Shown: positions 1 to 11,565, numbered from the stretch's first letter. The stretch: DNA of 64,000 nt from Lucinisca nassula (GCA_963580285.1 OY757021.1:97020149-97084148), one strand, 5' to 3'. Made by a program: numbers and translations. The notes: generated from the letters alone by a model not told the origin.

Positions 1-92
1 TGCAGACTATCGGATGAGTCTTAAAACCGAGGCCCAGTCTCCGTATGACCTCAGCTGTTGGTGAGACGTAAACACAAACACTCACTCATTTA
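1..92 (+). repeat. SINE family I, 3' fragment cut by window start
   Basis: This is the body and tail of the tRNA-derived SINE that is complete at 37034-37199. It matches the stretch from CGGATGAGTCTT through GTCTCCGTATGACCT to the ACTCACTCA tail. The tRNA-like head lies outside the window. Confidence 0.75.
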
Positions 93-1680
93 GAAAAATT
101 GGGTTTGCTTTTTCCTTAGTTTTTTAAAAAAAAAAAAAAAAATCAGAGATTGTAGGTACTCGTTAGAACCGCCTCAGTTCGTACGAGCATCCTCAATCTA
201 TATTTGGATAAGAAATATGAAGAAATCAACTATTTTCATATGAAAAATGCTACATGTAGTTTCTGGAAATAAGAAAAGACACAAATTTAGCACATGGGGA
301 GACATCGCTTCTTTTTCCTAGTTAACCTGAATACGATACAATGCGTTTAAAACTAGAGCAGACTGGTCGCTGGTCTCCCGGGTGTTTTTGTATGAGTTGT
401 CGTGGGTCTTCTCCAATTAGAATTTCATCTCGGCATATACTCGTTACAGCACCGTTTTGGAGTATCTGTCTGTCCCCACTCAGATAAATAGCCTTTGGAA
501 ACATAAAAGTGGAATAATGCAGTATGACAGTGTAACCATTTTTAAACAAATGTGCAACAAATTATTTTGTGAAGAGTAAAACTGCATTGTGAAATATCGT
601 TGTAATCTACGAAATTGTTTCATAACTGAGCAACACTTTTGTTGAAAGTTGATTTTTAAGATCAAGTTTCTATGTCATTACATTTCTACTTCCGGTACTG
701 GACCGCGTTATTCCACTTCCGATGTTTGTTCGATGCATAAAATAGTCCAAATGAACTCTTGAAAATTAATTTTGCAGGCATGGAACGTCTTTCAAAATAT
801 TTCATATTTCGAGACTTTATACGGATTGAATATAAATTGGCACAGACAGACTAATTCTGAAAAGAAAACAATACCCTCGGACTATTTTTTTCTACGCGTT
901 TATGCAACTGGTTTGAGAATTTACTCTTTCATCCCTGAGTTTCTGAACACGACTCTTCTCGCTTTAAATATATTATAAAAGAAATGGATTTCTGAGTAGT
1001 TCATTGCCATGATGGCAAACAGTGTTAATGTAGATTCTGGCGAGACGTGCTAGCTACGTGCCGTCTTATCAGGATCTGCAAGGTTTGCATAGATACAGTG
1101 TACGTCTACCTCGGCGTCTGCACCGGACTACGGGGTTAAAAGGGTAAGCTCGCTTCTCTGTGACTATACAACCCTTTACTGTCCGACATCAAACACAATT
1201 ATTTACCTGCTTTCGAGAGCTCTTATCACAAAAAATGTGTCGTTTATGGCTTTAAGCTGTGAATTTCAAATCAAGTTCCGTACTTTAAGCAAATAGTGAA
1301 GACACCGATCAGACGCTACATTCCGTTGCCTCTAATCTGTCTTAACTGTTTCCGAATGCCAAAGTCTTAAAAAAGTTGGCATTTATGAGTTAATGGTTCC
1401 GTACAGGTTGGAATAAACGTATTTTAGTTCGCCTTGGGTAGTCGAAGTTCGCTAAAGGTGGCGTCTGGTCAGAGTTATAATGTCTAAATGAAATGGTTTA
1501 AAAATGATCTTTTTTCCGTCAAGTTATTCTCCCCACGCCAGATGGAACATAGCTCCGAGCGGCTGCACAACGTATGTGCATCTTCGTATCAACGCGACGA
1601 TTGATGCGACGTTGCCAAGACGTCATGTACCACTAGGAGAACTTCTCTGTAAGATTATTAGCAAATGAGACAAGCACAGA
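93..1680. other. No recognised gene; AT-rich spacer
   Basis: Only short, composition-driven open frames occur here. There is an A-run near 126-142, followed by a fragment (about 143-205) that recalls the core of the palindromic MITE, with a CTCGTTAGAACCGCCTC match. I see no exon-like codon pattern or RNA gene in the rest. Confidence 0.5.
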
Positions 1681-1685
1681 ATGTA

Positions 1686-1850
1686 CAAGCCTCCGTGGTG
1701 TAGTGGTTTCGCTACTCGCCTTGTAGACCAGGGGTCGCAGGATCGATCCTGGGCTTCTCCAGACTTTCGGATGAGTCTTTAAACCAAGGTCCCGTCTCCG
1801 TATGACCTTAGTTGTTGGTGGAACGTAAAACTCAAACACTCACTCACTGA
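1686..1850 (+). repeat. SINE family I, near full length
   Basis: A tRNA-like head (GCCTCCGTGGTGTAGTGG, box A; GGATCGATCCTGG, box B) is followed by the family body (ACTTTCGGATGAGTCTTTAAA) and the ACTCACTCAC tail. This is the layout of a Pol III-transcribed short interspersed element. No clear target duplication was seen at this copy. Confidence 0.8.
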
Positions 1851-2577
1851 GCTAATCTATAAATTTATGGTTTTACCATGAAGAAATAAGCAGACACGTT
1901 TATATTTCTTCCTTTCTTCCTTTTTTCGTGGGGTTGGTTGGATAAGGTAAAGGTGATGTGTATCTTGTGTCATTGGGGAGTCCAGCTGATATTGACCTAC
2001 ATTTGGGCAAGGCCTGTTGTCCTTGCAGCAGGTAACGGAAGATGGGGTGGGGATGGGGTGGGGGAGGGGTAGGGTTGGGGGGTTGTTGTTGTTTCTTTTT
2101 CATGTGCACACTTCCATTCAAACTCTAAACAATCGATGAATCATTTTTTTTCTTCGTCGAATGCTTTTAACCCTCTGGGACCTTGTCAACAAAATATCTA
2201 GATAACTGCTTGATCTACGACTGACATTGTTATCATTATACTAATTCCTAATAAATCAACTTTCCTCAGTACTTTCAGTACTTTGATTGTACAATGTTCC
2301 TGACTAGTCAGGAAGTGGAGCTATGCCGGCTTTGCCATTATTCACTACCTGGGCAAACACGTTTGGTAATGTGAGTCGTCGTTTCTTTGCAATGATCACA
2401 CTGTTTACATAGCAAATGCATTTGAAACAAAATATCGCGATAGAGAACGACGTTTATGCACTTAAGACCCGCCAGATATAGTAAAAACATGGTTAGTGTA
2501 TTTTATAATAAAATATAATCGCTGAGCCTTAGACAATTTTACAGGGGTGAGCTTCAGCGAACCCCTATAAAATTGTC
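1851..2577. other. No recognised gene; short G-rich and T-rich runs
   Basis: A G-rich run (2041-2085) and a T-run near 2145 are present. A small GGGGTGAGCTTCAGCGAACCCCT hairpin-like stretch lies near 2545-2568. I see no protein similarity in any frame. Confidence 0.4.
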
Positions 2578-2588
2578 GCGGCGAACTG

Positions 2589-2882
2589 TTTGTTTTGTTT
2601 GTTTGATCTGAAGTTTAACGTCCCCGTCAACACAGAATAGATCATTTTGGAGACGTTGCTTCCATGGGACTTTTACCCGACAATAAGGTGTAATGACATC
2701 TCAAGCCCTGTCGCCCAATGGAGCTAATAGTGTTTATAAGAATGGAGGACCCGATTCGCACCGCGGTTCCTGGACAGGCTTAGGTCCTCTAAGCGGTTTA
2801 CGAGTACTAGTGTGCGGACGGTTGCATCCCTGCGTGGAAGCATCATGTGGCCCATCTATTTCTTCAAGCCCCGATAGGCGGG
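2589..2882 (-). repeat. SINE family II, full-length, with target duplication
   Basis: On the minus strand the element starts with the GCCCC..CGGGGCTTGAAGAAAT head and ends with GACGGGGACGTTAAAC and a CAAACAAACAAA tail. An 11 bp direct repeat, GCGGCGAACTG, flanks it (2578-2588 and 2883-2893), which marks a real retroposition event. Related copies lie near 5129, 10868, 18243, 20332, 22628, 37213 and 47196. Confidence 0.85.
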
Positions 2883-2893
2883 GCGGCGAACTG

Positions 2894-4033
2894 ATAATAT
2901 TTTACTATTAAAGACTCTAATCATGTATTCATTTTATACCGCAATTCAAAACAATCAAGGGTTTTGCAATAATTTAGCAAATTAAGCAGACAGTGTTGCA
3001 TGTTAAACGACATTCAGTGCCATGGCGCGCACATGTAGTATAATGTGACGTCAATACCTGCAATGTTTCTGACGTCACCATGCACCAAAGGCGTAGGGAA
3101 AAACATGGACGCTCAAATAAAAGTTCCTCACCGCTTTACATTCTGTTTGAATAGTTAATTTATTTTCGAGGTCGAGACGCAACCGCAGTAGCAATGCGCA
3201 ATTATTGCAACGGACCATTCAAACGGACCATTCAAACTAGGAAAACCAGAGAAGGTAAGAATTTATATGAAATTTCTGAAAATTTATTTAAATATCGCAA
3301 AGACTATACATTGCAGTTTCGTTGTTTTCCTGTGTATAAAAGGTTGCATGTTATTGTTTACACTTGCAAATAAGGGACCTGAAAAGTAGGTCCGGTCTAC
3401 AAACAGTCACTTGAAGTATTATACAATAGAAGGTATTATAGGTCACTACCGATTATAGCGTGCAGTTATTCGCCCCACTTTATTAGGTTACTAGAATCAT
3501 TATGTCTATTGCGGTATAAAAGATTCTATCTGGCGTGTCCTTTGCTTTCAAAGCCAATCTTTAAAGCATTATTAAACTTAAACCTCAAACAGTAAATGAC
3601 TCGAACATAGCTGGCTGCTAAACCATGGCTGAGCCGAAATACTGGAGTACTTAACTCAATAACGGTTGATTACTTTGCTTCCCTCTTTAATTATGACGGC
3701 TCCAGCCTAAAGGCTTACTTAGGTAATGTCGGTTGACGCCTGGTGCTCTGTTCTGGACGGGCCCACCGGGGTCTGTTGGTTTTCTTTAGCTCAAGCATTT
3801 CAGTTATTCCTCATCGTTGTTTCATCTCTGTAGTCGTTTGATTTTTATGTCATCGGATGTTGATGAGATAGAAATCCTTTTTGCGGACTGAATTGTTTTT
3901 GTATAAACGACTATAGAACCCCACCCCCAAATACACCACTACCAACACCCCGGTAAAACGTTTTACCCATCGTTCCGAAATTGTTACAGCAGTTCGTCTT
4001 CGCATGTATGTATTGCTAATATATTTTATGTTG
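2894..4033. other. No recognised gene; fragment of a dispersed repeat at 3690-3890
   Basis: The part around 3785-3860 (CGTTGTTTCATCTCTG and following) resembles 31300-31350, so it belongs to a dispersed, unclassified repeat. The rest, including a short GTAAAACGTTTTAC palindrome near 3953, shows no gene signal. Confidence 0.4.
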
Positions 4034-4242
4034 CATTACGCAAACACGCCTATACAATTACATTGTCACCTTTACCGCCGAAAAAATGAAAATTTTAAGA
4101 TGAAAAATTGTGATATTTTTCTTATTTCTGCTCAAAATATAGATTGTGGGTACAAACCGCGGTTCTAACGAGTACCGACAATCTATATTTTAGAGAGAGA
4201 GGAAAAAAAAAAAAGAAAAATCAAGTTTACCCGTGTAAAACC
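4034..4242 (+). mobile_element. Palindromic MITE, subfamily A, 3' truncated
   Basis: It starts with the A-type terminus CATTACGCAAACACGCCTATA and runs through the AAAATGAAAATTTTAAGATG arm into a damaged central hairpin. It breaks off where the adjoining B-type copy begins. Orientation is arbitrary: plus means the arm with AAAATGAAAATTTT comes first. Confidence 0.8.
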
Positions 4243-4510
4243 CGCGTAAACAAGTCCGTGAAATGAACTCCCCACTAAATCCCACTTTTTATATCGAAAA
4301 CTGGTGTTTACGGGGGTATACATTTTTTTTTCTAATTTTTGCTCCAAGACATAGATTGTGGGTACTCGTTAAAACCGCCTCAAAAGGCGGTTCTAATGAG
4401 CACTCACAACCTATGTTCGGAATATAAATAAGAAAAATATCACACATTTTTATCGAAAAAGTAGCCATTTTGGAGAATGCACTATGTCACATGGATGTGT
4501 TATCGTAATG
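4243..4510 (-). mobile_element. Palindromic MITE, subfamily B
   Basis: It contains AACAAGTCCGTGAAATGAA, the CCCAC...GGTGTTTACGGGGGT stem, a central GCCTCAAAAGGCGG hairpin and the B-type terminus GGATGTGTTATCGTAATG. It joins directly to the truncated A copy, so one element was inserted into or recombined with the other. Confidence 0.8.
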
Positions 4511-4614
4511 ACCTTGCGCACGTACGTGTAGCTTCAGATCTCAATTCATATTCTCGCGATTTCGTTCTGTTTGATAACTCTTTTACCTTCTTTTATGAAT
4601 AACATAGAAAGAAG

Positions 4615-4862
4615 CATTTGAGCCAGCGCAAGACAAAACCTACAATAAGACATGTGCGCCCAACGAAGACTCAGATCAGCCCGCGCATCCGCGCAGTCTG
4701 ATCAGAGTCTTCGTTGTGCGCTCTTAGTATAGCTAAGGGTACAATGCTCCTTCATGCAGCAAGTGAAGTCACTGGTTAGACTATATGGATGCGCAGGCTG
4801 ATCTGAGTCTTCGATGGGCGCACATGTCTAGTTGTAGGTTTTGTCGTGCGCTGGCTCATTTA
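4615..4862. mobile_element. Palindromic MITE with GAGCCAGCG inverted termini
   Basis: Arms at 4619-4680 and 4797-4858 are inverted copies, starting GAGCCAGCGCAAGACAAAAC and ending with its complement. An inner hairpin reads GACTCAGATCAGCC. ATTT occurs on both sides and could be the target duplication. It carries no open frame and is therefore non-autonomous. Confidence 0.7.
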
Positions 4863-5120
4863 TTAAATTTAAGTCTCAATAAATTTAATGAATCAGGAGT
4901 CGTAGGTTTGATTCAGGGCTTTTGGACGGATATTTAAACCGAACCGAGTCCTTGGAGGGATGTATCCCCCCCCCCACCACTACAACCAAAAAAAAAAAAA
5001 AAAAAAAAAAATGATCAAAGATACGTTTTAAGCAAATTATACTTGGACTTATATGCACGTTTATGCATGCATGCAAATTTTGTCACAAAATGCAAAATAT
5101 TTAGGCGTATGCCCTAAATT

Positions 5121-5725
5121 CATCACGTTTGTTTGTTTTGTTTGATTTGAGGTTTAACGTCCCCGTCAACACTGTAAAGGTCATTTTGGAGACGTTGCTT
5201 CCAATTTTGTGGGACTTTTACCCGACATTGAGATGAAATGACATCTCAAGCCCTGTCGCCCAATGAAACCAATATGGTTTATTAGCATGGACGGTCCGCC
5301 TCGCCACGCGGTTCCTGGACAGGCTTAGATCCTCTAAGCGGTTTACCAGTACTAGTGTGCGGGCCGAATTCAGCTCTGCGTGGAAGCATCATGCAGCCCA
5401 TATATTTCTTCAAGCCCCTATGGGCGGGGGCTTAAATTCATCACGTGAAAAAGTCCGTGAAACCCCACTTTATACAGAGAAAAACTAGGGTTTACGGGGG
5501 TAAACATTATTTTCCTTATTTCTGATCGAAGACATAGGTTGTGGGTACTCGTTAGAACCGCCTCTTTGAGGCGGTTTTAACAAGCACCCGAGACCTATGT
5601 TTGGAGTATAAATAAGAAACAGATCACAAATTTTCTTCAGAAAAATTACTTTTTTTGAGGTTTGAAAAATGCACAATATCAGACGGATGTGTTATCACAC
5701 GGATGTGTAATCGTTGTGAATCGTT
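5121..5725 (-). mobile_element. Palindromic MITE, subfamily B, interrupted by a SINE
   Basis: The B-type left end (CATCACGT) is present twice, at 5121-5128 and 5439-5446, because SINE family II inserted there. The rest runs on from 5447 through the CCTCTTTGAGG core hairpin to GGATGTGTTATC near 5700, with a decayed right end. Confidence 0.8.
5129..5432 (-). repeat. SINE family II inserted in a B-type MITE
   Basis: This is a full-length minus-strand copy with a 14 bp perfect target duplication, TAAATTCATCACGT (5115-5128 and 5433-5446). The duplicated site is the left end of the host MITE, so the SINE is younger than that MITE. Confidence 0.88.
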
Positions 5726-6205
5726 ATTGTAACAAGAATCTGTTTTCCCTGAATAGCTGACGAAAGGGCAGGAGTCGCAGTTGCTATAAGTAACCAGAAC
5801 CTTGTCACATTAATTGTTGGCTAAAGTGCAAGAGTCGCAGAAAATTGATCAGCGTCCGTTCAAAATACACTTTGAGCACGCACTTTCACAGTTTAGGATC
5901 CAATGTACGATGACACCGCCCCTCTCGTATTTATGAGCATGTTAATTGAAGCTTCACGTGACCAACCAAAATTAGGAAAACGTGAATAGAATACAAGCCA
6001 CGATACATTTTATTTTTACAAGAACCACATCGCCAGAAGACCTCAGTGTTTCCTAACATCTGCGGCCAGCGAATGCTAAACTGGCGATGCCTTATTGGCC
6101 GCAATTAGCTAGTGTGGCACAGAAATTAGGAACAACGTCACAATGTTTAGTTCATTGGTGCATTCCTTGCTTACAAAGTACTACTTTTTAACACACAGTG
6201 AAATT
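5726..6205. other. No recognised gene
   Basis: Two imperfect copies of a GCAGGAGTCGCAG / GCAAGAGTCGCAG phrase (5770 and 5830) suggest an old short duplication. No open frame, tRNA or known repeat is seen in the rest. Confidence 0.35.
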
Positions 6206-6290
6206 CCTATGTTAAGACCACCTTTGGGACTGTTCAAAAGTGGCCTTTAAGAGCACTTTTGAACAGTCCCAAAAGTGGTCTTGAATAAGG
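6206..6290. repeat. Hairpin with 40 bp arms
   Basis: The arms CCTATGTTAAGACCACCTTT... and its complement (ending AAGTGGTCTTGAATAAGG) flank a 5 base loop. Part of the motif (GGTGGTCTTAATACC) recurs near 6387, so a slightly larger inverted-repeat element is possible. Confidence 0.7.
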
Positions 6291-6548
6291 AGACAATGAG
6301 TGTAGAAAACACAAAGAAAGAATAACTCAACCTTCTCAATATTTAATGCCAATAAGCTTGTAAAGCAGATTTAGCCTTAATCTTAGGTGGTCTTAATACC
6401 GGAATTTTACAGTATTTTGTCCTTTTAACCTTGTAGGCCGATGCAGATACATGTATTTAAGCAAACCATAGCAGATCCGGATGAAACGTCTCATAACGCA
6501 CCGTCTCATCAGTTGTTACAATGTTTGTCATTTTGATAATGATATTGA

Positions 6549-6682
6549 CTGCACTTGCCTTGTAAACCAGGGGTCGCATGGTCGATCCCGGGCTTCTGCA
6601 GACTTTCGGATGAGTCTTTAAACCGAGGTCCCGTCTCCGTATGACCTCAGCTGTTGGTGAGACGTAAAACTGAAACACTTGA
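6549..6682 (+). repeat. SINE family I, 5' truncated
   Basis: It begins inside the tRNA-like head (CTTGCCTTGTAAACCAGG), then has the GATCGATCC-type box B region and the whole family body up to GACGTAAAACTGAAACACTT. Confidence 0.78.
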
Positions 6683-6884
6683 CTGAAGGGAACTTTTTCA
6701 TGCATGGGTATGTCCAAATTAAGGGGAATTGATACACCTGGCAGGTTTTCCGCCATTGTTCAAAGGGATACAACTTTCGGGACTTCCTGTTCGGTTTTGC
6801 TATAAACATTGTCCTGTGGAAAAGGGGATCTACTTTTATAGGAAAGAATTTGATCTCGGGAGCATTTTTGTCCTTTTAGAGTTG

Positions 6885-7030
6885 ACCCCTATAGACGGGA
6901 GATAAAAATACTTTTGCAGGAGTTGCCTCCCCTAAAGGTGTATCCACACCCCCCCCCCCCATTAAAATATAAGGGTCCACTTCAGTAATTCAGATATGAA
7001 TGGGTTTGATCGACCAGTTGACCCCTATTC
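6885..7030 (+). repeat. Dispersed repeat shared with 13655-13775
   Basis: The stretch from AAATACTTTTGCAGGAG to GATCGACCAG recurs at 13658-13770 with small differences. This copy has a C-run (6950-6960) in the middle. It is perhaps the tail of a satellite-bearing element; unclassified. Confidence 0.55.
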
Positions 7031-7138
7031 AGTGGCATGGGAGGCAAAATTGGAAGAAACGTCTCCAAAATGAACTATACAGTGTTGAAAAAATTTCAAA
7101 GCAAACAATTGGTGTCGCTCTAAGGTTAATCTAGTACA

Positions 7139-7330
7139 CATTACGCAAACACGCCTATACAAATACATTGCCACCTTTATCGCTGAAAAAATGAAAATTT
7201 TATGATGAAAAATTGTAATATTTTTCTTATTGCTACTCAAAATATAGATTGTGGGCACTCGTTAGAACCGCCTCACCGAGGCGGTTCTAACGAGTACACA
7301 CAATCTATATTTTGGAGCAGAAATAGATTC
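7139..7330 (+). mobile_element. Palindromic MITE, subfamily A, 3' truncated next to a tRNA gene
   Basis: An intact left terminus and complete central hairpin (CCTCACCGAGG) are present. The element stops after GGAGCAGAAATAG, about 40 bases before the tRNA gene. Confidence 0.82.
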
Positions 7331-7367
7331 GCTTTTCCTGCCAAAATTTAGCAGCTCTGTAGTGATA

Positions 7368-7439
7368 GCCGTGATCGTATAGTGGTTAGTACTTCGCGTT
7401 GTGGCCGCGACAACCCAGGTTCGAATCCTGGTCACGGCT
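7368..7439 (+). tRNA. tRNA-His (anticodon GTG)
   Basis: This folds as a complete cloverleaf. The acceptor stem GCCGTGA (7368-7374) pairs with TCACGGC (7432-7438). The anticodon stem TCGCG/CGCGA encloses TTGTGGC with GTG at 7401-7403. The T arm is CCAGG-TTCGAAT-CCTGG. The internal promoter boxes sit in the D and T arms. The sequence closely follows animal tRNA-His. Position 73 is T, where A or C is usual. A T-run at about 7481-7486 could end transcription. It has no SINE body after it, so it is more likely a tRNA gene than a retroposon head. Confidence 0.88.
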
Positions 7440-7444
7440 TTGGT

Positions 7445-8165
7445 TGTGAACGTCGCTGTCATGGGACAGCTGAGCTATCATTTTTTCCCTGGTGCTATTG
7501 TTTGTTTGTTGATTTATTTATTTATTTAAATGTAGCTTGTACAGTAGCAACGCATTGAGACATGACTGCACTTTTGTCTTTGAACTCGATCGTGTTTTAG
7601 GCTGGTAATAGTTAATTTTACACTTTGTGTCTGAAATTCGTTAAAACACCATATTTTGAAAATTCCGTGATGAAAGGTGTCCGAAACTTATCTCGTCAAG
7701 CTTGAATTAGGCCATCGATTTTCCTTTTATGTTTAGAAGTGCGGCATACCAATAAAAGCCAGACCCAATACTCTCGCTACCGAAATCATCACAGAAACAT
7801 CATTTGGTTGAACAGAGAGGTTACTCAGTGGCTGTCCCAAGCTGAACTCGAATCCGCAACCTTAAGCAACGAAATTGGGGTGTAGGCTACGCCACGCGTT
7901 TCGTCAGTATTGGGATCTGAATGCAAACCCCCCTTATATTCAGCGGTAATTCATTTCGAATTTCATGTGTTTCAGGGTCAGTTATATGTAGAAATTCATT
8001 TAGAAAATGGTTGAACCTTTGGCATACAGTGAAAACCCTACCCCAATCAAATGCCGCTTCCTGTGAAATCTGATCTAGGCCCGCATGTACATGTATCACC
8101 AAAAATGAAATTTTTCTCAGATAAAAAAGTCTGATATTTTCGTTTATTATTAATTATTATTATTT
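7445..8165. other. No recognised gene
   Basis: TTTATTTA runs occur near 7505-7530. No frame, splice pattern or repeat unit is convincing. A TATTATTATT tract at 8150-8172 leads into the satellite element. Confidence 0.4.
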
Positions 8166-8170
8166 TATTA

Positions 8171-10119
8171 TTATGTCTCCCCCGAAAAACATTTTTTCGG
8201 AGAGACATATTTTTCCCCCGGGCGTCTGTCTGTCTGTCCGTTTGTCCGTCTGTCACAAAATCGTGTTCGCTCTATAACTTAAAAACCGTTCAAGCTATCT
8301 TCACGAAACTTCATATAAATATTAATCGATATTAGACGACACGCAGTGCGCAAGAACTATAACTCTCGCATTTATACTTTTTGAGTTATCTGCCTGGAAG
8401 TTTGTCGGTATGTATGTATGGGCAAATCGTGTCCGGTCAATAACTTTCTTATTTTCAGATGGATTTTGAAATTACTTGGCAGAAATATTAACAACCATGA
8501 GTCGATGTGTGGCGCGCATGAGGCAGGTCGGAAACTCAAAGGTCAAGGTCATACTTAGAGGTCAAAGTTCAAAAAGTGGCTTTTTCGTGTTTGGTCAATA
8601 TTTTTTTTATTTTTTGATGGATTTTGAAAGTACTTGGCAGAAATGTTAACCACCATGAGACGATGCGTTGCGTGCATGACCCAGGTTGGTACCTCAAAGG
8701 TCAAGGTCAAGATCAAAGGTAAAAAAGGGGCCTTTTTTTCGTGTTAAGTCAATAACTTTCTTATTTTTAGATAGAATTTGAAATTACTTGGAGTGTGTGA
8801 ACTTGGCTTGGGATTCGGAGCTTGGAATATCGATTTTGCCTAACATTCACTAATATTTTTCTATACTTTACTACTACGGAATAAATCGAATTCCAAACTC
8901 CATACTCCAAACTCAAAGCCAACTGCATACACTTAATTACTTGGCAGAAATGTTAACTATCATGAGTCGATGTATTGCACGCATGATTCAGGTTGGTACA
9001 TCAAAGGTCAAGGTCATACATAGAGTTCAATGGTAAAAAGGGGCATTTTTTCGTGTTTGGTCAATAACTTTTTATTTTTAGATGGATTTTGAAATTGCTT
9101 GGCGGAAATGTTAACCATCATGAGACGATATGTTGAGCACATGACCCAGTTTGGTAACTTAAAAGTCAAGGTCATACATAGAGGTTAAAGGTAAAAAGGG
9201 TTTTTTTTTGTGTTTGGTCAATAACTTTCTTATTTTTAGATGGATTTTAAAATTACTTGGCAGAAATGTTAATCACCATGAGACGATATGTTGCGTGCAC
9301 CTTAAAGGTCAAGGTCATACTTAGAGGTCAAATGTCAAAAAGGGACCCTTTTGTGTTTGGTCAATAACTTTCTTATCTGTAAATGGACTTTGAAATTACT
9401 CAGCAGAAATGTTAACCACAATGAGACAATGTGTCTCTTGCATGACCCATGTTGGTACCTCAAGGGTCAAGGTTATACTAAGAAGTCAAAGGTAGAAAAG
9501 GGGCCTTTTTAGTGTTCAGTCAATAACTTTCTTATTCCTTGATAGATTGTGAAATTACTTGGCAGAAATGTTAACCATCATGAGACAATTTGTTGCGCGC
9601 TAAACCCAGGTCGGTACCTCCACGGTCAAGGTCATACTGAGAGGTCAAAGGTCAAAAAAGTTTTTTTTTGTGTCCAGTCAATAACTTTTTTTCTGGATGG
9701 CGTTTTTAAAGTAACCATGCAGAAATGTTCACCTCCATTAGATGATGAGCCGTGTGCAAGACCAAGATCCATACCTCCAATGTCAAGGTCATACCTAGAG
9801 GTCAAAGGTAGGAAAAGGCCTTTTTTGTGTACAGTCAATAACTTTCTTATTCTTTGATGGATTATGAAATTACTTGGCAGAAATGTTAACAATTATGAGA
9901 CGATGTGTTGTACCTCAAAGTTCAAGGCCGTACTTAGAGGTCAAAGGTAAAAAATGTTTTTTTTTTGTGTGTGTACGGTCAATAACTTTCTTATTTCTCT
10001 ATGAACTTTTTTAAAGTATATTTTTCAGAAATGTTCATCTTCATTAGATGATGTGTTGCACACAAGACCCAGTGAGCTGATATGCAGAAAACATAAATAA
10101 AACATGCCGACTCAAGGTC
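8171..10119 (+). mobile_element. Pearl-like satellite-bearing element, left part
   Basis: The head is a hairpin (GTCTCCCCCGAA...TTCGGAGAGAC, 8175-8209) followed by a CTGTCTGTCTGTCCG run (8225-8250). Then come about ten tandem units of roughly 155-165 bp containing TCAATAACTTTCTTATTTTT, CTTGGCAGAAATGTTAAC and AAAGGTCAAGGTCATAC. This is the layout described for bivalve pearl elements, which are non-autonomous. A 3.26 kb insertion at 10120 separates it from its continuation at 13383. Confidence 0.75.
8792..8934. mobile_element. 143 bp MITE inside the satellite array, 10 bp target duplication
   Basis: Inverted ends (AGTGTGTGAACTTGGCTTGG and its degenerate complement) interrupt one satellite unit. 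AATTACTTGG is duplicated on both sides (8782-8791 and 8935-8944). A 9-10 bp duplication is typical of Mutator-like transposons, but the family was not recognised. Confidence 0.75.
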
Positions 10120-10867
10120 TATGGAACAGTATTTAGGTAAAAACTCAATTATGCAACATTGAGATTGCAATATGCAATTTTGATATTGTGTTATGCTTTA
10201 TTCAGTTACAATTGTGCAACACTGCATTATGATATTCATTTTTGTAGTCTGATTTTGGAATTTGTGTAGTTTTCTTTCTGTTTCTCGTCCTATTTTGCAA
10301 CTTGAAATTCCGATTCTGCTTCTTCTAGTTCCCATTATTCTCGTTCAGTGGCGCTGTGATCGTTCTTTCGTACCGTTCCCGTAAACGTCCGCCTGTATTC
10401 GGCAGATACCCAAAAAAAATCTGCAAGCGTATTGGTGACACGGAGGAGTGAAAGAAATGAGAGAACTATATTTTTGGCATAAAACGGACGATTTGGGGAC
10501 ACTACACCCTTCCCGATAAAATCATTTACACATAATTTTTATTTTATATGTCAGACCAGGAATCAGCTTTGCTTGGTTTGTTTTGTGTCCAAGTTTTATC
10601 TAAATATATCGCAAATGTGTTCAGGCCATTGCACCTCTAAAATATAAATTTGTTGTACATACTTATACTAATTTTGTATGGCACAGAAAGGCTCCTGTCC
10701 TAATCGTGTAGACCTTTGTGAGACTGCTCCTTTATGATCACTTGAAAGCAAACATAGCTACAACTCTCTTTCGTGAAAATGCTTTCAGATGAACTACGAC
10801 TTACGTTCCCTCTAACATTTATTTCTGATTTAGGGCATGTCCAACGGAATTTCTAAAACTAGGCGTT

Positions 10868-11136
10868 TTGGTTCTGTTGTTTGATTTGATGTTTTAACGT
10901 CACCGTCAACACAATATAGGTCATTTTGGAGACTTTGCTTCCACTTTTGTGGGACTTTTACCCGACACTGAGATGAAATATCAAAGCCCTGTCGCCCAAT
11001 GAAACCAATAGGGTTTGTAAGCACTGCTTTGGCTCGGTAGACTTAGATCCTCTAAGCGGTTTACCAGTACTGGCGTGCGGGTCGGTTTCAGTTCATGCAG
11101 CCCATCTATTTCTTCAAGCCCCGACGGCCGGGGGTC
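10868..11136 (-). repeat. SINE family II, internally deleted
   Basis: A minus-strand copy with the tail end (GTTTGATTTGATGTTTTAACG) at the left and the GCCCCGACGGCC head at the right. It lacks a block in the middle, near 11029-11040. Confidence 0.78.
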
Positions 11137-11376
11137 TGATTCCCTGTTTATTTTGTCACATGTTTATATAGATGTTCGTAACTGTTTGTGTTAAATGCAT
11201 TCATTAATTTATAAGAAAATAGAAAACTATCTGACTTTTTATACTAGATTTTTGGCTTCAAGTGACAAAACGCAAAGGTTTCCACCTTTTTGACAAAACA
11301 CAACGCGAAGCAAATACTTTCATACCGGAGTGCAGGTGGAAAACCCGCACCTGCTACAATGTAACATATCAAGCGC

Positions 11377-11543
11377 TGGAAGCCTCTGTGGTGTTGTGGT
11401 TATGCTACTCGCCTTAGTAACCAGGGATCGCAGGATCGACCCCGGGCTTCTCCAGAATTTCGGATCAGTCTTTAAACCCAGGTCCCATCTCCGTATGACC
11501 TTAGCTGTTGGTGAGACGTAAAACTAAAAACGCACTCACACAC
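11377..11543 (+). repeat. SINE family I with short target duplication
   Basis: The tRNA-like head (GCCTCTGTGGTGTTGTGG; GGATCGACCCCGGG), body and CACTCACACAC tail are all present. CAAGCGC lies on both sides (11370-11376 and 11544-11550). Confidence 0.82.
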
Positions 11544-11565
11544 CAAGCGCATCCCACCATTAAAC

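Noticed and set aside
9549..9892. Overlapping plus and minus frames in the pearl-like array
   Set aside because: They are translations of tandem units. No codon conservation between units.
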